A stretch of DNA of 8,846 nucleotides from Betaproteobacteria bacterium HGW-Betaproteobacteria-2. GTDB lineage: Bacteria > Pseudomonadota > Gammaproteobacteria > Burkholderiales > Methylophilaceae. The notes under the pieces are model-generated. The model made no database searches, was not told where the DNA came from, and was given only the letters and a program-made list of their open reading frames with translations. Below are positions 1-6,571 of this stretch, one piece after another; position 1 is the first letter of the stretch; each line of letters opens with the position of its first letter. The position numbers and the translations under genes are program-made. Where the stretch lies: positions 1 through 8,846 of the forward strand of contig PHCM01000048.1 in NCBI GenBank assembly GCA_002842255.1. Reading direction: 5' to 3'.

Positions 1-591
1 ATGCGCCAGTGCATCAGCGGTGCCCACCTGACGCAGCTTACGCTGGATGAGGGGCGTGGCGTCTAGCCCGCGTGCTTCCATGGTGCGCGGCACCAGTGCC
101 ATGCGTGCCAGCACATCTCCCCGGGTCTTTTCTGCCATTTCCCACAGACTGTTGTGCGCAGGGAAATCGCCATAGGCATAGCCCAGTGACTGCAGATGCG
201 TGCTCAATAGCGAAAAATGGTAGGCCTCCTCACTCGCCACCTTGAACCAGTCTTCATAATAGGCTTGCGGCATGCCGGCGAAACGCCAGATGGCGTCCAG
301 CGCCAGATTGATGGCATTGAATTCGATATGCGCCAGTGCATGAATCAGAATGGCCCTGCCTTCCGCTGTATTCATCGCGCGTTTCTTCACCTGCAACGGC
401 GAGACCAGTTCCGGCCTTTGCGGCTGGCCTGGAATGTCCTGACCGGCCTCCAGTTCCGTTACCGCATCCAACTCCAGCTTCTGCGCCGGCCACACTTCAG
501 CCAGTTGCAAAGTGCCCTGCACCTTGCGCTCGACATTGCGTTCGGCAAGCAATTGCAGCGCGATATGACGTAATTCCATACTTTCCTTCAT
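1..591 (-). CDS. DUF455 ferritin-like protein (3' end beyond the window)
   Basis: Partial gene: 197 codons are visible and the frame is still open at base 1. The sequence matches the DUF455 (PF04305) family, a ferritin-like four-helix protein whose biochemical role is not established. Typical family segments are visible: HALAHIEFNAINLALD (residues 84-99, with H88 and E90), the run E121-E122-x-x-H125-F, and YGDFPAH followed by LWEMA (about 140-153). The segment MALVPRTMEARGLD (164-177) is also a family hallmark. The Glu/His pairs are the expected diiron-type ligands of a ferritin-like fold, but metal binding is inference. There is no signal peptide, so it is probably cytoplasmic. The gene begins 24 nt after the stop of the thioredoxin/CcdA fusion gene, so co-transcription is likely. 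A second in-frame ATG at 579 has AAGGA 4 nt upstream and gives the more usual MELR start, so the true start may be 579. Confidence 0.85.
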   Translation of the reverse strand, partial: MKESMELRHIALQLLAERNVERKVQGTLQLAEVWPAQKLELDAVTELEAGQDIPGQPQRPELVSPLQVKKRAMNTAEGRAILIHALAHIEFNAINLALDAIWRFAGMPQAYYEDWFKVASEEAYHFSLLSTHLQSLGYAYGDFPAHNSLWEMAEKTRGDVLARMALVPRTMEARGLDATPLIQRKLRQVGTADALAH

Positions 592-615
592 ACATTGTTT
601 TTCCCGCAACACGCC

Positions 616-1854
616 CTAGACAAAGGTCAGCAAATCCGGACGCAGGAGCATGAGCGCACCGATAATCAGCAGCAAAACACCCCCGATCAGGTGAGAATAG
701 CGCGAATAGTTTTTGGTGATGCCAGTGAGTTGAAGCGTCAGCATGGCACTGGCGAACACCAGCATATCATCCGCCATGAACACGAGGATATACAGCAACA
801 GATAACCGTAATACTGCCAGGTGGGTAAGTCGTGCATGACGAGGATCTGCGTATAGACCGCCGGAATACCAGCCGAACAGACCAGTTCGACCAGATTGAC
901 GATGAATGCCAACAGCATGATGCCGGTCAATGCCAGCAGAAAGCTGCGTTCCTGCGCCAGCGTCTTGAGCTGTTGAAACACCCGCTGCCGTTTTTCGGAT
1001 GCCGTGACCGGACAGACTGCATCCTTGTTGAGGAAATACTCGCGCAAATAGTAAAAACCACCAGCCAGCGCCACCAGGCCGATTATTACGCGAATGAAGA
1101 GCAGGCTGCCGAGAAACAGCAGCAGGTTGAGCCAGGCTGCCATGAACACAAAATAGACGGATGCCGAGCCGATGATGAAGGCACCGCCCAGCATCCACAT
1201 GCGCATGGTGTCCTTCATGCCGAGCAGCAGGCCGATGAGAAACACCAGCGTCCACATGGCACAAGGATTGAAGCCGTCGAGCGCGCCCAGGATGATGGTC
1301 AGCATCGGCAGCGAAAGGTCACGCGGACTGATATCGCCCAGCAGGGGTATATGCATCTTCTCCGGCACCGGTGCCCTGACAGTTTCCGTCTGCTGCGGCT
1401 CGAAATCCTGTGCTATTGGCGTGACCAGGCCGGCCACCGCATCCGGACATGCCGTTTCCAGACAGGCCTCAATGCGATCACGCATCTGCTGGCCGGTCGA
1501 CATGTCGGCCGCATAACCCATCCATACGTGATTACCGATAATGGTCAGGGGCACCGATGGTTCGGTAATACCCAACACGCGCACGACATCTAGAAAAAGG
1601 CTTCGGCCCTCGCCGTCGGTCGTAATCTCGAAAAGTTGCAGATCAGTGGCTGGCAGCTCTTGCTGCAAGTGCTGCAAATACTTGATTTCACGCTGACAGT
1701 GCGGGCAACCGGATACCCAGAACAAATAGACGCTGACAGACGCAGACTCCTCCCCGGCTTGAGCAACAGGCATTTGAAGCGAGCATAAAGATGCCAGCAA
1801 CAGACAGCTGTATAGCAATATCGCATACCATCTACGCAACAAAACACTCGCCAT
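616..1854 (-). CDS. Exported thioredoxin domain fused to CcdA/DsbD-like membrane domain
   Basis: A 412-residue envelope thiol-redox protein. Residues 1-33 form a signal peptide or anchor ending VAQA. A thioredoxin-like domain follows, with the active site C50-P-H-C53 and the cis-proline segment SVP (P102). After a linker at about 140-180 come six hydrophobic helices (about 183-212, 220-242, 244-270, 304-338, 348-375 and 388-404). The membrane part carries two cysteines in conserved-looking settings, NPC198AMW in helix 1 and NLVELVC326SAG in helix 4. This is the CcdA/DsbD pattern for passing electrons across the inner membrane. A reasonable role is to carry reducing equivalents to periplasmic disulfides or cytochrome CxxCH apo-sites; the substrate is not visible. 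C131, C136 and C281 are extra. Start choice: ATG 1854 has AAGGA 4 nt upstream. ATG 1875 is possible (7 residues longer). The open frame extends to 2268, but that part overlaps the opposite-strand lipoprotein gene and lacks a good start. Confidence 0.85.
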   Translation of the reverse strand: MASVLLRRWYAILLYSCLLLASLCSLQMPVAQAGEESASVSVYLFWVSGCPHCQREIKYLQHLQQELPATDLQLFEITTDGEGRSLFLDVVRVLGITEPSVPLTIIGNHVWMGYAADMSTGQQMRDRIEACLETACPDAVAGLVTPIAQDFEPQQTETVRAPVPEKMHIPLLGDISPRDLSLPMLTIILGALDGFNPCAMWTLVFLIGLLLGMKDTMRMWMLGGAFIIGSASVYFVFMAAWLNLLLFLGSLLFIRVIIGLVALAGGFYYLREYFLNKDAVCPVTASEKRQRVFQQLKTLAQERSFLLALTGIMLLAFIVNLVELVCSAGIPAVYTQILVMHDLPTWQYYGYLLLYILVFMADDMLVFASAMLTLQLTGITKNYSRYSHLIGGVLLLIIGALMLLRPDLLTFV

Positions 1855-1939
1855 CGAATCCTTGCCTGTTTTCATGGTCACAGCTCTGTCAAACCGCTCA
1901 CATTGGATTAAACTGGATTTTAATTCCGGGGAGTTCATC
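1855..1939. promoter_or_regulatory. Divergent intergenic region, probable back-to-back promoters
   Basis: This short region separates two divergently transcribed genes, so it should hold promoters for both. No convincing sigma70 pair was found. On the plus strand TTTAAT (1919-1924) is close to a -10 box but would place the transcription start inside the ribosome binding site. TAAACT (1909-1914) is better placed but lacks a good -35. On the minus strand TTGACA (1893-1888) is a perfect -35 hexamer without a matching -10. The imperfect palindrome TCACAGCTCTGTCA (1878-1891) sits between them and could be an operator. The assignment rests on gene arrangement more than on motifs. Confidence 0.4.
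1928..1933 (+). promoter_or_regulatory. Ribosome binding site deciding the lipoprotein start
   Basis: GGGGAG lies 6 nt before ATG 1940. It supports that ATG over the in-frame upstream ATGs at 1862 and 1874, which would bury the lipoprotein signal peptide behind 26 residues of poor coding character. Confidence 0.7.
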
Positions 1940-2497
1940 ATGCCACGAACCAGACGTACCCTGCTGCAAATATTGCTGCCCACCCTGCTGCTGTTGCTCA
2001 GTGCGTGCGCCAGCAGTCCGCGCACCATCAGCATCAGCGAAAGCGAATTGCAAAGCCGCATCACCGAAGAACTCTCGGTGCCGACAACCCTGTTACGGAT
2101 TTTCGACGTCAACCTGAGCAACCCTGTCATCCGCCTGGACGGCGATGCCCAACGTCTGCATGCCCTTATCGATACCAGAATCAGCAATCCGCTGACACAA
2201 AAATCCGTGCAGGGCATGGTCGGTATCTCCGGCAAACTCGGATTTGATGCCGCCAGCAACACAGTCATGCTGAGTGAATCGAGAGTCGAAAAACTTGATA
2301 TTCAGGGCATGGAACTGGATGACACACACAACGAACTGCTTAACCTGCTGGCAGCGAAACTGGGGGCTGAATTGCTCAGCAACATTCCCCTCCACACCTT
2401 CAAACCGGATGACCTGAAAATCGGCAACCGGCGTTATGTCCCCACTGATTTCAGGATTGTCGGCCACGATCTGAAAATCACACTGATGCCGCAATGA
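1940..2497 (+). CDS. YceB-like (DUF1439) lipoprotein
   Basis: A 185-residue predicted lipoprotein and the only plus-strand gene. The signal peptide has a basic start (R3, R5, R6), a leucine-rich core, and the lipobox L20-S-A-C23. Ala at +2 is compatible with outer-membrane sorting. The mature part resembles the DUF1439/YceB family: an early ISESELQSRI segment, then PVIRLDGDAQRLHALID, and a C-terminal HTFKPDDLKIGN followed by a strand-rich tail. E. coli YceB is about the same size and its role is not well defined, so function remains unknown. The gene is divergent from the thioredoxin/CcdA fusion and convergent with the SMP-30-like gene, from which it is separated by a hairpin terminator. It is likely its own transcription unit. 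Confidence 0.85.
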   Translation: MPRTRRTLLQILLPTLLLLLSACASSPRTISISESELQSRITEELSVPTTLLRIFDVNLSNPVIRLDGDAQRLHALIDTRISNPLTQKSVQGMVGISGKLGFDAASNTVMLSESRVEKLDIQGMELDDTHNELLNLLAAKLGAELLSNIPLHTFKPDDLKIGNRRYVPTDFRIVGHDLKITLMPQ

Positions 2498-2515
2498 ACT
2501 GCGGCTATCAACAAC

Positions 2516-2547
2516 AAAAAAGCCACGTTTAACGTGGCCTTCTGTTT
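2516..2547 (-). terminator. Intrinsic terminator, strong for the minus operon, weaker for the plus gene
   Basis: GCCACGTTTAACGTGGC (2522-2538) is a perfect inverted repeat. Read on the minus strand it is followed at once by six T (2521-2516), and AAG/TTT extends the stem, so it is a textbook rho-independent terminator. It lies 24 nt past the stop of the SMP-30-like gene at 2563. On the plus strand the hairpin is followed by CTTCTGTTT, a poorer tract, which may still end the YceB-like gene. It marks the 3' end of the central operon. Confidence 0.85.
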
Positions 2548-2562
2548 GCAGGACTGCAATGC

Positions 2563-3420
2563 CTAATTAACCGGCACCCAGACCAGTTCGCCGGCTTTCA
2601 TGTCGGGTACAAGAATGTATTTGCCATCCGTAGTCAGCGCAATATCTGCCGCGGCCTGGAAACCTTCACGCACCAGTTTCACTTCATCATGCAGGATGCT
2701 GTAGACCTTACCGTTCTTCCAGTCACTGACGTACATGAGTCCGTTCGGGTGATGCACCAGGCCGTCACCGCCGCCCAACCCTTCTGCGAGGTCGGTCAGG
2801 ATGCCGGTTTTCATATTCAGGCTGTAAAGAATGCCGGAAGCAAAATCGACAAACAGCAACACGTCACCGGAATCATCCATTAACAGACCGTTGGGTGCCA
2901 GCAACCGCTCATCCTGTGCATGGTTGATGACATTGGTAACCTGACCGTCCAGACTGATGCGATAGATGGCACCGCCCTTTTCCAGATCGCCGCTGTCGCT
3001 GACATAAAGATAATTGCCCTGCAGATCACGTTCCAGATCGTTGAGGAACTGCGGCACGGCAGGAAAGGCCTCAGACGGCACGAATACCTGCCAGTTGCCA
3101 TCCGGCGCCACTTTCAGGATACGCGTCTTGTCTGCCACATAGAGGTACTCGCCGATAATGGCAAGACCTTTGGGATCATCCATGCCGGTGGCGAAAATCG
3201 ACAGTTTGCCGTCCTGATCGATGACGCTGATCTGGCCGTCTCCATCCTTGCCAAATTCATTGATCTCGGAAATGAAAATCCTGCCATCACTGGCCTGAAT
3301 CACGGATTCCGGCGTCTTCAGGCCGCCCATTTTCCGTTCAGTCGCACTACATGCCGCCAGACTACCTGCCATGATGCATACCCCCAATAACGAGACTGTC
3401 ATCCAATTTCTTATCAGCAT
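2563..3420 (-). CDS. SMP-30/gluconolactonase-like beta-propeller lipoprotein
   Basis: A 285-residue predicted lipoprotein with lipobox L21-A-A-C24. Ser at +2 fits the outer membrane. The rest is a six-bladed propeller of SMP-30/gluconolactonase (PF08450) or NHL type, with repeated blades such as DGRIFISE, EYLYVAD, NYLYVSD and GLMYVSD. The residues expected at the divalent-metal site of SMP-30 appear in the right order: E38 (TPES), N177 (APNGL) and D229 (GGDGL), with N127 (FLND) at the substrate-side position. A hydrolase such as a lactonase is therefore plausible, although lipoprotein propellers can also be non-catalytic. It is the last gene of the operon, 15 nt after the unknown gene and directly before the terminator. 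Start ATG 3420 is backed by AAAGGTG 5 nt upstream. The substrate cannot be read from the sequence. Confidence 0.8.
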   Translation of the reverse strand: MLIRNWMTVSLLGVCIMAGSLAACSATERKMGGLKTPESVIQASDGRIFISEINEFGKDGDGQISVIDQDGKLSIFATGMDDPKGLAIIGEYLYVADKTRILKVAPDGNWQVFVPSEAFPAVPQFLNDLERDLQGNYLYVSDSGDLEKGGAIYRISLDGQVTNVINHAQDERLLAPNGLLMDDSGDVLLFVDFASGILYSLNMKTGILTDLAEGLGGGDGLVHHPNGLMYVSDWKNGKVYSILHDEVKLVREGFQAAADIALTTDGKYILVPDMKAGELVWVPVN

Positions 3421-3425
3421 TACAA

Positions 3426-3432
3426 CACCTTT
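3426..3432 (-). promoter_or_regulatory. Ribosome binding site of the SMP-30-like gene
   Basis: AAAGGTG 5 nt before ATG 3420, lying entirely in the 15-nt gap after the preceding stop. It shows the gene is translated independently within the polycistronic message. Confidence 0.6.
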
Positions 3433-3435
3433 CTT

Positions 3436-4050
3436 TTAATTGACACCCTTGATTAGATAATCGAGATCGAACAGCTTGGGCGGTGGCAGATTTGGAACAA
3501 GAGCACAGGCCCCACCGGCGTCACGATTGATTTCCCCTTCGGCAACCAGCACTTTCAGGTCAGGATCTTTCTGCATATTTGCAACGAGATTCTGCATAGC
3601 CTCCTGGTAAACAGCCTCGATCCTGGTTTGCGGAACAACATCAAGAAAACCGTGCTTCTTCGCCTCACCCAGATAGGTCGCAACAGGCTCACCACGACTG
3701 GTATAGACGCTGGCCCGTATCTCAGCATAAAAAATTGTCATGTGCGGATTGTAATAAATGCGCGGCTGTATCCAGACCAGCGATCTCGCCTCGTTGACTG
3801 CGCCGCACATGCCAACCTCACCAAACGCTTCCGCCAGCATGTTTCTGGCCAAGGGCTCGACCACTGGCCCCTGTTCGAACCAGTAATCATAATAAAAATG
3901 CCAGAGCTTGAGTGGATGCTTGTATTCATTCGGATGGATATAAATCAGCATATTGGCCGGCGTCGCCTGGCTCGTCAGCGGCAGTACCATCAGCATGACT
4001 GCAAAGGCAAGCCGTCTGAAATACGTAAGAACTGTTTTCAGGCTCATCAT
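3436..4050 (-). CDS. Exported protein of unknown function
   Basis: A 204-residue protein I do not recognise. Residues 1-29 form a Sec signal peptide (basic YFRR, hydrophobic core, SQA before the likely cut), so the product is probably periplasmic. The mature part begins with ANMLIYIHP and a strikingly aromatic stretch, LWHFYYDYWFEQ (49-60). A helix follows (PLARNMLAEAF), then two long strand-like runs (91-99 and 104-126), then an amphipathic helix (RIEAVYQEAMQNLVANM). The helix/strand order recalls small envelope proteins of the YajG or ABC-transport-auxiliary type, but that is only a resemblance. Two cysteines remain after export (C82 and C182) and could form a disulfide. Its ATG overlaps the upstream dehydrogenase stop as ATGA, and AAGGAG sits 5 nt upstream inside that gene. 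It is thus tightly coupled and probably serves the same process. Confidence 0.75.
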   Translation of the reverse strand: MMSLKTVLTYFRRLAFAVMLMVLPLTSQATPANMLIYIHPNEYKHPLKLWHFYYDYWFEQGPVVEPLARNMLAEAFGEVGMCGAVNEARSLVWIQPRIYYNPHMTIFYAEIRASVYTSRGEPVATYLGEAKKHGFLDVVPQTRIEAVYQEAMQNLVANMQKDPDLKVLVAEGEINRDAGGACALVPNLPPPKLFDLDYLIKGVN

Positions 4051-5288
4051 TTCGGCTCCTTGTAACTGATACGATAAATCAATCCGGCGCGATCATCAGA
4101 CACATAAATTGCACCGTCCGGTCCGCTGACAACATCCACCGGCCTGCCCCAGGCTTCGTGCCCCTGTAGCCAGCCGGTGGCAAAGTCCACAACGTCAACC
4201 GGCTTGTTATCCCTGAACTTTACGCGCACCAGTTTATACCCGGAAGGCTCCTGCCGGTTCCAGGAGCCGTGCAAGGCGACAATGGCATCGGTGCGGTATT
4301 CCTGCGGGAACCCGGTCTTGTCGAGAAAACTGATGCCGATCGGTGTCGAGTGTGCATCGAACATGATCTCCGGACTCCGCGTCGTCTTGCAGAAATCCGC
4401 ATCATCGAATTGCGGATCCGGCACCTGTTTGCCCCAGCAGTATGGCCAGCCATAATGCACGTTCGGTTCGATCAGGTTCAGATGCTCCGGCGGCAAATCG
4501 TCGTCTACCGGACCGCCCTTGCTGGCGGAACGCATATCGGAACCGTTATTGGTGGCATACATGGCACCTGTCACCGGATGCCAGGCAAAACCCTGGGAAT
4601 TGCGCAGGCCTCTGGCCCAAGTCGCACTGGGCTTGTGTCTGCCTAGCGTAACAAGCGCACCGGCGGCCTTGCCATCCGCGGTATAGCGCTCTATGGTCGC
4701 CCGTGTTGGATCAGTCTCGACACAAACATTGCAACTGGAACCGATGTTCAGATACAGATATCCATCCGGCCCGAGTTTCAGGCCTTTGAGTCCATGTCCG
4801 CCGGTCGCCAAGCCAGAAATCAGCGGTATCGCACGCACGGCAGGCCACTCGCCTTGTGCGTTCCTTTCAAGTTGCAGGACTGCATCCTGATTGGCCACCA
4901 GTAATTTGCCGTCGACAAACGCCAGACCCTGCGGCGCATTCAGCTGATCAGCAACGGTGACTATCTGATCGGCTTTGCCATCCTTGTCACCATCGACCAG
5001 CATCAGCACCTGCTGGTCCATGCCTGTCGACAGGTAAAGATTGCCATCCGGGCCGAAAGCCATGAATCGCGGACCACGGAAATACTGTCCATCGGCGCCT
5101 GGAATGCTGGCGAACACCTGCAGTTTAAAACCGGCAGGCAATTTGACTGCCTCTTCCGGCCTGGATGGAACAGGCATCAGTTCGGCCATGTCGGCCAAGG
5201 CAGTTCCGGCTATCACCCAGCCTGCGGCCAGCAGCATCTGCAGCATGCGCTTGAACCATAGCATCATGGCATGCGTGCTCTGGCTCAT
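4047..5288 (-). CDS. Exported PQQ-dependent sugar dehydrogenase-like beta-propeller
   Basis: A 413-residue protein of the glucose/sorbosone dehydrogenase family (GSDH, PF07995). Members with known activity oxidise aldoses or aldehydes in the periplasm using bound PQQ. A signal peptide ends near ALA (A32). Family motifs are in order: GGHGLKGLKLGPDGYLYLNI (163-182, H165 matching the catalytic His of soluble glucose dehydrogenase), SSCNVC (184-189), ARGLRNSQGF (225-234, R229 and N230 in a PQQ-binding position), HSTPIGISF (313-321), HGSWNR (340-345) with K352, and WGRPVDVVSGPDGAIYVSDD (380-399). C186/C189 is not a heme site because no His follows. No heme domain is present, so electrons must go to a separate acceptor, for which the co-encoded cytochrome is a candidate. 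The start overlaps the FccB-type stop as ATGA with no good Shine-Dalgarno, suggesting translational coupling. The true substrate and cofactor use are unproven. Confidence 0.85.
   Translation of the reverse strand: MSQSTHAMMLWFKRMLQMLLAAGWVIAGTALADMAELMPVPSRPEEAVKLPAGFKLQVFASIPGADGQYFRGPRFMAFGPDGNLYLSTGMDQQVLMLVDGDKDGKADQIVTVADQLNAPQGLAFVDGKLLVANQDAVLQLERNAQGEWPAVRAIPLISGLATGGHGLKGLKLGPDGYLYLNIGSSCNVCVETDPTRATIERYTADGKAAGALVTLGRHKPSATWARGLRNSQGFAWHPVTGAMYATNNGSDMRSASKGGPVDDDLPPEHLNLIEPNVHYGWPYCWGKQVPDPQFDDADFCKTTRSPEIMFDAHSTPIGISFLDKTGFPQEYRTDAIVALHGSWNRQEPSGYKLVRVKFRDNKPVDVVDFATGWLQGHEAWGRPVDVVSGPDGAIYVSDDRAGLIYRISYKEPK
4056..4061 (-). promoter_or_regulatory. Ribosome binding site inside the dehydrogenase 3' end
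   Basis: AAGGAG lies 5 nt before ATG 4050, within the last codons of the upstream gene. It fixes the start of the unknown exported protein and allows translation after termination at the ATGA overlap. Confidence 0.7.
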
Positions 5289-6568
5289 GTCAGCACATCC
5301 GACCAGATATTCCGCGCCCAGTCATAGGCATAGCTGCCTTCCTGCTCAGAAGGTGCATCCGACACGCCGCCACCATCCGCCGGCAGCATGATCTTTTTCG
5401 CCGGATCATAGCGATAGACATGAGCCACGTGCATGGCCATGCTGTCGCTGACAAAGCTGTAGCAGGTGTTGGCGAATACCGGCAGCGGATCCGGATCGAT
5501 ACCGCTGAATGCTGCGACGATGGCGCTGGCACAGACCCGCGCCTGCGAAGTCGCCATGTGGGCTGATTTTGGCAGGCCTGCGGAGACAGAATCCCCGACG
5601 ATATGCACATCCGGCAGAACTGCCGATTCATACGTCCGGAAATCCACTTCGCACCAGCGCTGATCCACATTGGCCACACCCAGCATCTGGGCGACCTTGC
5701 CGGCACGCTGGGGAGGAATCACGTTCAGCACATCCGCACTGACACGCTCAAATTCGGTGGCTCCTTGTCTCTGCGCCACATCGAGATCGACGATGCTGCT
5801 GTTCGGACGGTAATCGATCATACCGGCATACATCCCGGACCAGACCTTGAGAAACAGGCCTTTTTTGGAAACGATGTCCGGATTGGCATCGAGTACGATG
5901 ATTTTGGCCGTCGGATTATGCTGCTTGAGATAGAAAGCGGCCTGACAGACACGCTCATATGGCCCGGGTGGGCAGCGATAAGGTGCCTTCGGGACACTGA
6001 TGGCAAAGATACCGCCCTCGGGCATCGCAGCCAGTTGCTGGTGCAGGTTGACGGTCTGCGGCCCGGCTTTCCAGGCATGTGGAATCTGCAGTTGGGCCTC
6101 TTCGCTCTGCAGCATGGGCAAATCGTCATAAATGAAATCGATACCCGGCGCCAGCACCAACTTGTCATAGCGCAGTTCACCGCGTGCCGTCCTGATCTTT
6201 TTACTTGCTGCATCGACCGCAACCACGGTGTCCTTTACCCATTGGATCCCATGATTGCGTTTCAATGCTTCATAACTGAAACTCAAATCCTCGATCTGCT
6301 TGCTGCCACCCAACACCAGATTACTCAAGGGGCAGGAAATAAAGTATGGATTGGGTTCGATCACGACCGTTTCGATGCCTGCATTGCTCCAGATACGCAG
6401 GTACTTGGCAACCGCAGACCCGGCGTAACCGCCACCGATAACAACAACCCGCGGTTGATTACCGGAAGATTGTATCAGCGCCTGCGTACAACCACCGACG
6501 GAAGCCAATGCCGAAGCAGCGGCTGTCCATTTGATGAATTCGCGGCGATTGAGGGGCGTGCTGGTCAT
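5285..6568 (-). CDS. fccB: Flavocytochrome c sulfide dehydrogenase flavoprotein subunit (FccB type)
   Basis: A 427-residue FAD protein closely resembling the flavoprotein subunit of flavocytochrome c, which oxidises sulfide in the periplasm and passes electrons to a cytochrome c subunit. The N-terminus is a Tat signal (NRREFIKW, R8-R9). The FAD-binding GGGYAG follows at 45-50. C79 in PYFISCPLSN matches the cysteine that binds FAD covalently in the Allochromatium vinosum enzyme. C199 (RCPPGPYER) and C369 (NTCYS) match its redox-active disulfide. HIVGDS (322-327) is the second FAD contact, and IPPQRAGKVAQMLG (284-297) is a family hallmark. C208 appears to be extra. The signal also contains VGGC27, a possible Tat lipobox. 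The gene follows the cytochrome gene by 3 nt and overlaps the next gene by 4 nt. All key residues are present, so sulfide or another thiol/polysulfide is a reasonable substrate. Confidence 0.92.
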   Translation of the reverse strand: MTSTPLNRREFIKWTAAASALASVGGCTQALIQSSGNQPRVVVIGGGYAGSAVAKYLRIWSNAGIETVVIEPNPYFISCPLSNLVLGGSKQIEDLSFSYEALKRNHGIQWVKDTVVAVDAASKKIRTARGELRYDKLVLAPGIDFIYDDLPMLQSEEAQLQIPHAWKAGPQTVNLHQQLAAMPEGGIFAISVPKAPYRCPPGPYERVCQAAFYLKQHNPTAKIIVLDANPDIVSKKGLFLKVWSGMYAGMIDYRPNSSIVDLDVAQRQGATEFERVSADVLNVIPPQRAGKVAQMLGVANVDQRWCEVDFRTYESAVLPDVHIVGDSVSAGLPKSAHMATSQARVCASAIVAAFSGIDPDPLPVFANTCYSFVSDSMAMHVAHVYRYDPAKKIMLPADGGGVSDAPSEQEGSYAYDWARNIWSDVLT

Positions 6569-6571
6569 GGT

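Noticed and set aside
832..1593. Plus-strand open frame of 253 codons opposite the thioredoxin/CcdA gene
   Set aside because: The product is a low-complexity run of Gln, His, Asp and Arg, as expected from the complement of a hydrophobic coding sequence. The minus-strand gene is certain.
1865..1893. TTGACA on the minus strand (1893-1888) as a -35 box for the thioredoxin/CcdA gene
   Set aside because: No acceptable -10 hexamer occurs 15-18 nt downstream, so the hexamer alone is not evidence of a promoter.
1876..2268. N-terminal extension of the thioredoxin/CcdA frame up to 2268
   Set aside because: It overlaps the plus-strand lipoprotein gene, which has its own ribosome binding site, lipobox and family match. 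The extension would bury the signal peptide.
4715..4740. CxxC in the PQQ-type dehydrogenase (C186, C189) as a heme c site
   Set aside because: The residue after the second Cys is Val, not His. The SSCNVC segment is a usual feature of this dehydrogenase family.
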